From NCBI RefSeq assembly GCF_903815225.1, contig NZ_LR813084.1, forward strand, positions 5,170,001 through 5,234,000: a stretch of DNA of 64,000 nucleotides, given 5' to 3'. Positions within the stretch are counted from its first letter, which is position 1, and each line of letters starts with the position of its first letter. Shown here piece after piece: positions 33,860 through 42,004 of the stretch. Source of the stretch: Delftia tsuruhatensis. Lineage in GTDB: Bacteria > Pseudomonadota > Gammaproteobacteria > Burkholderiales > Burkholderiaceae_C. The notes below the pieces were generated by a model, which worked only from the letters and a program-made list of their open reading frames with translations, did not search any database and had not been told where the DNA came from. Position numbers and translations under genes: made by a program.

Positions 33860-35242
33860 ATGACCATTCCGTCCTTCACCTCCAGCACCGCCATCGATTC
33901 GTTGCTGTTCCGCGACGCCTTCGGCACGCCTGCCATGCGCGCCATCTTCGCCGACAGCGCGCTGGTGTCGCGCTACATCGACGTCGAGGTCGCGCTGGCA
34001 CGCGCCCAGGGCCGCTGCGGCGTGATACCGGCCGAGGCGGCGCACGAGATCGCGCAGCGCTGCAGCCTCCAGGATCTGGACTTCGAGCTGCTGCGCAAGG
34101 AAACCGACATTGTCGGCTACCCCATACTGCCGCTGGTGCACCAGCTGGTGAAGCAATGCGGCGAGGCCGGCCGCTACATCCACTGGGGCGCCACCACCCA
34201 GGACATCATGGACACGGCCACCGTGCTGCAGGTGCGCGATGCGCTGGACCTGGTCGATGCCGACATCGCCGCGCTGCGCACCCTCCTGGCCGACCTGGCC
34301 GAGCGCCACCGCGACACGCCCATGGCCGGCCGCACCCATCTGCAGCATGCCCTGCCCATCACCTTCGGCTACAAGGCTGCCATCTGGCTGGCCATGTTCG
34401 ACCGCCATGCCGAGCGACTGAAGGAGCTTCGCCCGCGCGTGCTGGTCGGGCAGTTCGCGGGCGCGGCCGGCACGCTGGCCTCCCTGGGCGGGCGCGGCCT
34501 GGAGGTGCAGGCCCTGCTGATGGAGGAACTGGGCCTGGGCGTGCCCGCCACCACCTGGCATGTGGCGCGCGACAGCCTGGCCGAGGCCGTGAACTTCCTG
34601 GCCCTGGTCACGGGATCGCTGGGCAAGATCGCCTACGACGTGATGCTGCTGTCGGCCACCGAGTTCGGCGAGGTCTTCGAGCCCTTCGTCACCGGGCGCG
34701 GCGCCAGCAGCACCATGCCGCAAAAGCGCAACGCCATCTCCAGCGAGCTGATGCTGGCCGCCTCCAAGGCCGTGCGCCAGCACGCGGGCCTGATGCTGGA
34801 CGCCATGGTCCAGGACCTGGAACGCGCCACCGGCCCCTGGCATGCCGAATGGGTGGCCCTGCCCGAGAGCTTCGTGCTCACGGCCGGCGCCCTGCACCAG
34901 GCGCGCTTCATGCTGGGCGGCCTCATCGTCAACCCCGAGCGCATGGCGCGCAACCTGGACATGACCGAGGGCCTGATCGTGGCCGAGGCCGTGATGATGG
35001 GCCTGGCCCCGCACACCGGCCGCCAGCAGGCGCACGACATCGTCTACGCCGCCTGCCGCAGCGTCAACGCCGAAGGCGGCACCCTGGCCGATGCCCTGGC
35101 ACGCCTGCCCGAGGTCACGGCCCACTTCGACCGCGCCGCCCTGCTGCGCCTGACCGACCCGCGCAACTACCTGGGCGAGGCCCCGCAGATGGTGGACCGC
35201 GCCCTGGCGCTGTCCCGCGCCGCGCGCACCCACGGCCACTGA
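33860..35242 (+). CDS. Fumarase/aspartase-superfamily lyase (PurB/PcaB-like)
   Basis: A 460-residue cytosolic lyase of the superfamily that includes adenylosuccinate lyase and 3-carboxy-cis,cis-muconate cycloisomerase. The conserved regions are visible: GRYIHWGATTQDIMDTA, GRTHLQHALPITFGYK, and the mobile catalytic loop GASSTMPQKRN (281-291). Most members release fumarate from a C-N or C-O bonded succinyl group, or form a lactone. It is followed by a Bug receptor and a fumarase-like gene in one operon under GntR control, which favours a fumarate-releasing lyase for an imported compound over a housekeeping purB or a protocatechuate pcaB. Confidence 0.8.
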   Translation: MTIPSFTSSTAIDSLLFRDAFGTPAMRAIFADSALVSRYIDVEVALARAQGRCGVIPAEAAHEIAQRCSLQDLDFELLRKETDIVGYPILPLVHQLVKQCGEAGRYIHWGATTQDIMDTATVLQVRDALDLVDADIAALRTLLADLAERHRDTPMAGRTHLQHALPITFGYKAAIWLAMFDRHAERLKELRPRVLVGQFAGAAGTLASLGGRGLEVQALLMEELGLGVPATTWHVARDSLAEAVNFLALVTGSLGKIAYDVMLLSATEFGEVFEPFVTGRGASSTMPQKRNAISSELMLAASKAVRQHAGLMLDAMVQDLERATGPWHAEWVALPESFVLTAGALHQARFMLGGLIVNPERMARNLDMTEGLIVAEAVMMGLAPHTGRQQAHDIVYAACRSVNAEGGTLADALARLPEVTAHFDRAALLRLTDPRNYLGEAPQMVDRALALSRAARTHGH

Positions 35243-35278
35243 CATCCCGACAGAACAACCCATCACAGGAGACAAGAC

Positions 35279-36274
35279 ATGCGCATCCCCCTGACCCGCC
35301 GGGCCCTGGCCCTGGCGACCACCGTCCTCGCCCTCGCCGCGACCACCCAGGCACAGGCCCAGGGCAACTACCCCGCCAAGCCCCTGACCTGGATCGTGCC
35401 CTTTGCCGCCGGCGGCCCCACGGACGCCATGGCGCGCGACATCGCCCAGCGCACCAGCACCCAGCTGGGCCAGCAGATCATCATCGAGAACGTGCCCGGC
35501 GCGGGCGGCACCATCGGCGCGGCCAAGGCGGCGCGCGCGGCTCCCGACGGCTACAGCTTCCTGGTCGGCCACATGGGCTACATGGGCGCGGCGCCGTCGC
35601 TGTACAAGAAGCTGGCCTATGACCCGGTCAAGGACTTCGAGGCGGTGTTCCGCTTCCCCGACACGCCCCTGGTGCTGCTGGTGGGCAAGGGCTCGCCCTA
35701 CAAGACGGCCGAGGAACTGGTGGCCTTCGGCCGCAAGAACCCGGGCCGCATCAACTTCGGCAACGCGGGCGTGGGCTCGACCTCGCACCTGGTGGCCGCC
35801 CTGTTCGCCAGCCGCGCCCAGATGGAAATCACCCAGGTGGCCTACAAGGGCGCGGCGCCGGCCATGACCGACGTGATCTCGGGCCAGGTCGATGCCATGT
35901 TCGACCAGACCAACACCGCCCTGCCCCAGCTGGCGGGCGAGCGCATCCGCGCCATCGCCCTGACCTCGGACCAGCCCATGCCCCAGTTCCCCGGCGCGGC
36001 GGCCCTGGGCCAGAAGCTGCTGCCCGGCTTCGAGGCCGCCACCTGGTACGGCATCTATGCACCCAGGGGCACGCCGCGCGACGTGGTGCAGAAGGTCTAC
36101 CAGGCCTATACCAAGGCCCTGGCCGACAAGGCCTGGACCGACAGGATGGCCGCCCAGGGCATCCGCCTGCTGCCCGCCGAGCAGTACGCGCCCGAGGCCC
36201 TGGCGCGCCACACGGCCGCCGAGGTCGAACGCTGGCGCAAGGTGGCGGCCGACGCCAAGATCTCGCTGGACTGA
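35279..36274 (+). CDS. Bug-family periplasmic solute receptor (TctC-like)
   Basis: A periplasmic binding protein of 331 residues with a Sec signal peptide (MRIPLTRRALALATTVLALA ... AQAQG, cut near 27). The Bug landmarks are YPAKPLTWIVPFAAGGPTDA, ENVPGAGGTIGAAKAARAAP and the conserved GSTSHLVAALF and VAYKGAAPAM loops. Bug proteins bind carboxylic acids or amides; no TctA/TctB membrane genes are nearby, so transport partners must lie elsewhere. It lies between the PcaB-like lyase and the fumarase gene. Confidence 0.92.
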   Translation: MRIPLTRRALALATTVLALAATTQAQAQGNYPAKPLTWIVPFAAGGPTDAMARDIAQRTSTQLGQQIIIENVPGAGGTIGAAKAARAAPDGYSFLVGHMGYMGAAPSLYKKLAYDPVKDFEAVFRFPDTPLVLLVGKGSPYKTAEELVAFGRKNPGRINFGNAGVGSTSHLVAALFASRAQMEITQVAYKGAAPAMTDVISGQVDAMFDQTNTALPQLAGERIRAIALTSDQPMPQFPGAAALGQKLLPGFEAATWYGIYAPRGTPRDVVQKVYQAYTKALADKAWTDRMAAQGIRLLPAEQYAPEALARHTAAEVERWRKVAADAKISLD

Positions 36275-36278
36275 CGCC

Positions 36279-37679
36279 ATGGCAGAGCACACACGCACCG
36301 AACACGACGCCTTCGGGCCGGTGCTGATCCCGGCCGACCGGCTGTGGGGCGCGCAGACCCAGCGTGCGCGGGAGCTGTTCGCCATCGGCGAGGAGCGCTT
36401 TCCCGCCGGCCTGTACCACGCCTTCGGCATCCAGAAGCTGGCCGCCGCGCGCGCCAACCGGCGCCTGGGCGTGCTCGACGACCAGCGCGGCGCCGCCATC
36501 GAGGCGGCTGCCACCGAACTGCGCGACGGCCTGCTGGACGCGCACTTCCCGCTGACCATCTGGCAGACGGGCTCGGGCACGCAGACCAACATGAACGCCA
36601 ACGAGGTCCTCGCCAACCGCGCCAACCAGATGCTGGGCCAGCCCCCGGGCACGCGCAGCCCGGTCCATCCCAACGACCATGCGAATGCCTCGCAGTCGTC
36701 CAACGACAGCTTTCCCACGGTGATGCACCTGGCCACGGCGCTGGAGCTGCGCGATCAGCTGCTGCCCGCGCTGGCCCTGCTGCGCCAGCGGCTGCAGGAG
36801 CGTGCTCAGGCCTTTGCCGGCGTGCTCAAGGTGGCGCGCACCCATCTGATGGATGCCGTGCCCATGACGCTGGGCCAGAGCTTCGAGGCCTTCGCCTACC
36901 AGGTCGGCCATGGCATGGACCGCCTGCAGGCCACCCAGCCCCGGCTGTGGAGCCTGGCCCAGGGCGGCACGGCGGCCGGCACGGGGCTCAACGCGCCGGC
37001 CGGATTCGACCGGGTCTTCTGCGAGGAAGTACAGGCGCTCACGGGCCTGGCGGTCACACCCAATCCCTGCAAGTTCGAGGGCATGGCAGCGCACGATGCG
37101 CTCATCGAGGTCTCGGGCGCTCTCAACGTGGTGGCCGGTTCGCTGGCCAAGATGGCCAATGACATCCGCCTGCTGGGCTCAGGCCCGCGCTGCGGCCTGG
37201 GGGAACTGGTGTTTCCCGACGATGGCCTGAGCTCTTCCATCATGCCGGGCAAGCGCAACCCGACCGTGGCCGAGGTCGTGGTCCAGGCCGCCTACCAGGC
37301 CATGGGCAACCATCTCACGGTGACGCTGGCGGGATCGGCCGGCCACTTCGAGCTCAACGTCGCCAAGCCCGTGCTCATCCACCACCTGCTGCGCGCCATG
37401 CGCGTGTTGGCCGACGCCGTGCGCGTGTTCGCGGAAAGGCTGGTGGCCGGCCTGCAGGCCAACGCCGGGGCACTGGAGCAGCAGGTCGCGCATTCACTGC
37501 TGCAGGCCACCGCCCTCAACCCGGTGCTGGGCTACGACGCCGTGGCACGCATCACGCGAGAGGCCATGGCGCGCGGCACCACGCCGCGCGAGGCGGCCGT
37601 GGAGCTGGGCCTTCTCACGGCCCGGGAGTATGACCGGCTGGTGGACCTGCGCGCCATGGCGGGACTGCCGCCGGCCTAG
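36279..37679 (+). CDS. fumC: Class II fumarase-like hydratase
   Basis: A 466-residue homologue of FumC, which interconverts fumarate and malate as a tetramer. It shows DAFGPVLIPADRLWGAQTQR, TGSGTQTNMNANEV, HPNDHANASQSSNDSFPT and the catalytic loop SSSIMPGKRNP (318-328), where canonical FumC has GSSIMPGKVNP. The family length is right. It starts 4 bp after the Bug receptor. The changed loop and the operon context suggest a specialised copy feeding lyase-derived fumarate into the TCA cycle rather than the main housekeeping fumarase. Confidence 0.85.
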   Translation: MAEHTRTEHDAFGPVLIPADRLWGAQTQRARELFAIGEERFPAGLYHAFGIQKLAAARANRRLGVLDDQRGAAIEAAATELRDGLLDAHFPLTIWQTGSGTQTNMNANEVLANRANQMLGQPPGTRSPVHPNDHANASQSSNDSFPTVMHLATALELRDQLLPALALLRQRLQERAQAFAGVLKVARTHLMDAVPMTLGQSFEAFAYQVGHGMDRLQATQPRLWSLAQGGTAAGTGLNAPAGFDRVFCEEVQALTGLAVTPNPCKFEGMAAHDALIEVSGALNVVAGSLAKMANDIRLLGSGPRCGLGELVFPDDGLSSSIMPGKRNPTVAEVVVQAAYQAMGNHLTVTLAGSAGHFELNVAKPVLIHHLLRAMRVLADAVRVFAERLVAGLQANAGALEQQVAHSLLQATALNPVLGYDAVARITREAMARGTTPREAAVELGLLTAREYDRLVDLRAMAGLPPA

Positions 37680-37685
37680 CTGGCA

Positions 37686-38639
37686 TCAATCCTCCAGGCC
37701 GATGCCCTGCACGATCTTCTTTTCGTCCTCGAACGCCTTCTTCGCGAACGCCGTGTAGTCCTGGCTGCCCCGGAACTGCGTGCGCACGCCGTAGTTGCCG
37801 ACCACCTGGCGGAAGGCCGGGTCGTCCATGGCAGCCTTGATGGCGGCTTCGAGCTTGCGCACGATCTCGGGCGGCAGGCCGCGCGGGCCGGCGATGCCCA
37901 GGGGCGAGGGCACGTCGAAGGCATAGCCGGCTTCACGGAACGTGGGCACGTTGGCGAAGGCCTCGGGCCGCACCTCCGAGGCCGATGCCAGCGCACGCAG
38001 CTTGCCCGAGCTCAGGTACGGCAGCACGGTGTTGGCGAACACGCCGGACTTGATGTGGCCGGCCATCAGCGAGTTCAGCGCCTCGGCATCCCCCTTGAAC
38101 GGCGCATGCGTGAAGCGTGCGCCCGTGGCCTGCTCCAGCAGCGCCATCACCACGTGGTTGGCCGTGAACTTGCCCGGCGTGCCGTAGTCCACGGCGCCCG
38201 GGTTCTTCTTGGCGAACTCGACCAGGTCCTGCACGGTCTTGAACGGCGAGTCCTGCGGCACGGCCAGCACGAAGTCATAGGTCATGTAGGTGGCGATGTA
38301 GCTGAGGTCGCGCACCGGGTCGTACTGCACCTTCTGGATGTGCGGCTGGCGGAAGATGCTCACGGGCGACAGCGTGAGCCGGTAGCCGTCGGGCCTGGCC
38401 GTGCGCATCTCCATCACGCCCATGGAGGCGCCCGCGCCGGGCTTGTTCTCCACCACCACGGTCTGCCCCAGCTGCCTGCCCATGCCCTGCGCCAGTGCAC
38501 GCGCCACCACATCGGTCACGCCGCCCGCGCCATAGGGCACGATCAGGCTGATGGGCCGGTTGGGGTAGCTGTCCTGGGCCCATGCACTGGTGGCCAGGGC
38601 CGATGCGCACATCCATGCGCCAAACACGCGTCTTTGCAT
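37686..38639 (-). CDS. Bug-family periplasmic solute receptor
   Basis: Convergent with fumC and only 6 bp away. The ATG at 38639 (MQRRVFGAWMCASALATSAWA) has AGAGGA about 10 bases upstream and gives a short signal peptide; an ATG two codons earlier is also possible. The mature part shows PNRPISLIVPYGAGGVTDVV, VVENKPGAGASMGV and the AVDYGTPGKFTANHV loop. The ligand is unknown. One long inverted-repeat element lies upstream of it. Confidence 0.9.
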   Translation of the reverse strand: MQRRVFGAWMCASALATSAWAQDSYPNRPISLIVPYGAGGVTDVVARALAQGMGRQLGQTVVVENKPGAGASMGVMEMRTARPDGYRLTLSPVSIFRQPHIQKVQYDPVRDLSYIATYMTYDFVLAVPQDSPFKTVQDLVEFAKKNPGAVDYGTPGKFTANHVVMALLEQATGARFTHAPFKGDAEALNSLMAGHIKSGVFANTVLPYLSSGKLRALASASEVRPEAFANVPTFREAGYAFDVPSPLGIAGPRGLPPEIVRKLEAAIKAAMDDPAFRQVVGNYGVRTQFRGSQDYTAFAKKAFEDEKKIVQGIGLED

Positions 38640-38904
38640 TTCCATCTTCCTCTGAGGCTCACGACAACCGAACTGGCTGCTGTCCAATTTAGAGGGATGC
38701 ATGCCGACGATGGACTCGGGCAAGCCCGTAGCGTTGGGGCTTCTGGGGAAAACGCGCAGTGCGCCTGCGGGTTGGGGGCTTCGATAGCGGGGGTGGCGTG
38801 GTTGCTGGGTTTGCGAGGGGTGGGGAGTGTTTTTGTGCGCATCGCGGTGGGTGGAGCGTGTCCTTGAGGAGACAGCTACAGGGCCGGGCTTGTCGCCGTT
38901 CATT

Positions 38905-39645
38905 GCCTTTTTTGTCCCTGCCGGGTGGTTGTTTTTCGAGGCCGGGTTTCGGCCCGGCGGCCGACCTACTTTCTTGCCGCGCAGCAAGAAAGTAGGCAAA
39001 GAAATGCGCCCGAATGCCCGCGACCCCTGCGCTTCGCTACGGGGCAACCTGCGTCGTGGCGGTTGCGGGGTTCGCCGTGAAACTCACTTCGCGCTGCGCG
39101 CTGCGTTCAGACAATCACGGCGGGTCAGATGACGAAGCAGTCCTGTCCTGCGGCAGGACTGCAACCCCGCAACCACCACGCCGCAGGCGCGTTCATACGG
39201 GGAGCGGGTACGGGCCATCGCTTCGCTTGGCCCCTGGTTTGAACCGCCGAGCGCAGCGACGGCCCGCTGGCTGTTGGCTGTTGGCTGTTGGCTGTTGGCT
39301 GTTGGCTGTCCCTTAGCCCTCCCCCTCTGACCACGCCTGCGTTGGGCGGGATGCGGGGTGGCAAGCCTGCCGAAGGACAGGCTTGCTTCGTTGTCTAGCT
39401 TGCCGCAGTTGTTTGAGCGGAGCGCGCCAGCGCGCAGCGAGTTCTGCGGCACACCCCGCATCCCGCCCAACGCAGGTCGCCCCGGAGCGCAGCGCAGGGG
39501 TCGTGGGCAGTGGGGGCGCGCTTCTTTGCCTACTTTCTTGCCGCGCGGCAAGAAAGTAGGTCGCCTGCCGGGGCGAGACCCGGCCTCTGTCGCCAGAGGC
39601 GCGACAGAGTAGAAAACAACCAGCCTGCAAGGTCAAAAAAGCCCA
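38905..39645. repeat. Long dispersed inverted-repeat element, copy A
   Basis: About 740 bp of non-coding DNA whose two ends are inverted copies of each other: TTTTTTGTCCCTGCCGGGTG at the left, and a matching sequence read backwards at the right. Each end carries a hairpin of CCTACTTTCTTGC and GCAAGAAAGTAGG (38965-38996 and 39529-39560). The middle contains shorter inverted repeats and a 7-bp tandem repeat. A related copy lies at 46805-47352. It fills most of the 1.06-kb gap between a Bug gene and the gamma-glutamyltransferase gene. No transposase is present. Confidence 0.85.
39269..39309. repeat. GGCTGTT tandem repeat (about six copies)
   Basis: Five perfect and one nearly complete tandem copies of GGCTGTT lie inside long repeat A. 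The matching place in copy B has only about two copies, so the array length varies. Confidence 0.9.
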
Positions 39646-39708
39646 AAAACAAAAAGGCGCCACCAGCCTCAGCCAGCAGCGCCCTCTCACCTGGTCGCCA
39701 ATGCGCAA

Positions 39709-41700
39709 TCAGCGAACCGTATCGCCCAGCACCAGTCCTTCACGGCGCGGGTCAGCCCCACCTTCCAGCTGAGCCTGCCCATTGCGCTGCACCCGCAGGA
39801 TGGTGCCGATGCCGCTGGACTGCGCACTGATCGACACCACATGGCCCAGGGCCCGCAGCCCGCTGACCAGCGGATCGTCGTTGCCGCCATTGGCCGTGTT
39901 GATGTTCGGGTGCTCGCCGCCCACGTTGGTGGTCGGGCTGTTGGCCGCGCCGAAGTCCACCAGCGACGTGGCCTGCTGGGCATCCAGACCCCAGTCCAGG
40001 GCGCCGACCAGGGTCTTGGTCACGTACTGGATGATGGTGCCGCCGCCCGGGGAGCCCGTGGCCATCCTGAAGTCGCCGGGGGTGCCGTCGGCTTTCAGGT
40101 CGAACACCAGCGTAGGCGCCATGGAGCTGCGCGGGCGCTTGCCGGGCTGCACGCGGTTGGCGACCGGGCCGTCGGCGGTGCTGGGGATCGCCGCGAAGTC
40201 GGTCAGCTGGTTGTTGAGCACGAAGCCGCGCGTGACGTGGAAGGAGCCCATGCTGGACTCCACCGTGGTCGTCATGCTCAGTGCGTTGCCCTTGGCATCG
40301 ACGATGCTCATGTGCGTGGTGCCGGCCTCCTTGACATCGACCACGCCCTGCGAAGGCGTGCCGAAGTTGCCTGCCTGGGCCGTGCCCATGCTCTTGGTCG
40401 TGGAGATCAGCGCGGCGCGCTGGCGCAGGTAGCTCTTGTCCAGCATCCGCGCCGGAGAGCCGCCGGGCAGGGGCACGAAGTCGGTGTCGGCCACGTACTT
40501 GTCACGGTCGGCATAGGCCAGGCGCAGGGCTTCGCTGACCAGGTGCACGCCCATCACCGAAGGCTTGCCGCCTTCGCCATCGATGGCGGTGGGCGCATAG
40601 GCCTTCAGGTCGAAGTTCTCCAGGATGCCCATGGCCTGGGCCACGGCGATGCCGCCCGAGGACGGCGGCGGCATGCTGCACACCATGTAGCGCGCACGGT
40701 AGGTGGTGCACACGGCCTCGCGGCGCTTGGCCTCGTAGCTGGCCAGATCCTGCAGCGTGGTCTTGCCGGGCGTGATGGGTGCTCCGTCCGAGACGGTCTG
40801 CGTCACGGCGATCTTGCTGACCATGGCCTGGGCCAGGTCGCCGCGGTAGAAGGCATCGGCACCGCCGTTGGCGATGCTGCGCAGCGTGTCGGCATAGGGC
40901 TGGTTGATGAACTTGGCGCCCAATGCCAGCGGCTTGCCCTGGGCATCGAAGTACAGCTTGGCGGCGTCGGCATCGCGCGCCAGTTCCACCTTGGAGCCTT
41001 CCAGCGCGGCCGCCATGCGGCCGCTGATCGGGAAGCCCTTGCTGGCCAGGTCGATGCCCGAATTGAACAGCTGCGGCCAGGCGGTCTTGCCGTAGTCCTT
41101 GTGCGCGAGTTCCAGCATGCGCACCACGCCCGGCGTACCGATGGAGCGGCCGCTGGCACGCGCCGAGGGCTTGGGCGCCGTCTGGTCGGTGGCATCGTCC
41201 ACATAGCGCAGGTAATTCTCGGTGGCGGCGGCCGGCGCGGTCTCGCGACCGTCATAGGCCACGACCTTGCCCGTGGCCGCATCGCGGTAGAGCATGAAGG
41301 CGCCACCGCCGATGCCGCTCGATTGCGGCTCGACCAGGCCCAGCACCATCTGCACGGCCACGGCCGCATCCACGGCCGTGCCGCCGGACTTGAGCACTTC
41401 GCAGCCCGCCTTGGAGGCCAGCGGATTGGCCGTGACCACCATGTACTTGGAGGTGTGCAAGGCCTTCTTTCCGAGGCGATAGCCCGAAGAGGGCTCGGGG
41501 GCGGCCGGATCGCCGGGCAGACCCGAGCCCACGACCACGCTGCCATCGCCCGAGGTGATGGCGCAGGCGGCCAGGTCGTCCTGGCCCGATCCGCCGTTGC
41601 CGCCACCGCCGCCGCAGGAGGCGAGGAACAGCGGCGTGGCGGCCGCAAGGCCGATCCACTGCCATGCGGGCAGGCGTTGCCTGGAAGGGGGTTGCTTCAT
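39709..41700 (-). CDS. ggt: Gamma-glutamyltransferase, lipoprotein type
   Basis: A 663-residue Ntn-hydrolase that removes or transfers gamma-glutamyl groups, for example from glutathione. The N-terminus has a lipoprotein signal (PLFLASCGGGGG, lipobox Cys29), so it is anchored in the periplasm. The large subunit begins near LGKKALHTSKYMVVTANPLA; the autoprocessing nucleophile is Thr461 (GTTHMSIVDAKGNALSMTTT), and PGGGTIIQYV and the C-terminal REGLVLGDTVR are present. It is longer than E. coli GGT (580) because of the Gly-rich lipoprotein linker and an insertion. It is monocistronic, with a repeat element downstream. Confidence 0.92.
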   Translation of the reverse strand: MKQPPSRQRLPAWQWIGLAAATPLFLASCGGGGGNGGSGQDDLAACAITSGDGSVVVGSGLPGDPAAPEPSSGYRLGKKALHTSKYMVVTANPLASKAGCEVLKSGGTAVDAAVAVQMVLGLVEPQSSGIGGGAFMLYRDAATGKVVAYDGRETAPAAATENYLRYVDDATDQTAPKPSARASGRSIGTPGVVRMLELAHKDYGKTAWPQLFNSGIDLASKGFPISGRMAAALEGSKVELARDADAAKLYFDAQGKPLALGAKFINQPYADTLRSIANGGADAFYRGDLAQAMVSKIAVTQTVSDGAPITPGKTTLQDLASYEAKRREAVCTTYRARYMVCSMPPPSSGGIAVAQAMGILENFDLKAYAPTAIDGEGGKPSVMGVHLVSEALRLAYADRDKYVADTDFVPLPGGSPARMLDKSYLRQRAALISTTKSMGTAQAGNFGTPSQGVVDVKEAGTTHMSIVDAKGNALSMTTTVESSMGSFHVTRGFVLNNQLTDFAAIPSTADGPVANRVQPGKRPRSSMAPTLVFDLKADGTPGDFRMATGSPGGGTIIQYVTKTLVGALDWGLDAQQATSLVDFGAANSPTTNVGGEHPNINTANGGNDDPLVSGLRALGHVVSISAQSSGIGTILRVQRNGQAQLEGGADPRREGLVLGDTVR

Positions 41701-42004
41701 GAAATGTCTCCTTGTGGTGCGTGGAATGCGTTGATCTTGTTCACCTGGGGCAGCACCCGCCCGCAGGCTTGTCGCGAGCTTACATCCGTTCCACCACCAC
41801 TTCGCGCAGATGCAGCCGCCGATGCGGACCGACGGTCCGGCCTCCGGGCGACGGGGCATTCACGCAAATTCCGTACCAAGCGTATGCCCGCGAAATCATC
41901 GCCACCTTGAAACCCGGCTCGGCACTGGGATGTGCCTGCCGCCGCCGATGCGAACGCCCGCTTTGCCTTACCATCGCCGACCCTCTGCTTGATAGTTACA
42001 AGCC
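41701..42004. other. Divergent intergenic region without a gene
   Basis: 304 bp between the ggt start and the oxidoreductase start. It must hold both promoters, but I see no clear -35/-10 pair, operator or ORF with a ribosome site. Confidence 0.4.

Noticed and set aside
33755..36736. A 993-codon minus-strand frame opposite the lyase and Bug genes
   Set aside because: It spans three well-supported plus-strand genes and is compositionally a shadow of high-GC coding DNA.
38942..39709. Small ORFs in both orientations inside repeat element A (and in B)
   Set aside because: They are similar in all frames because of inverted-repeat symmetry, and are Arg/Pro/Gly-rich with no ribosome site.
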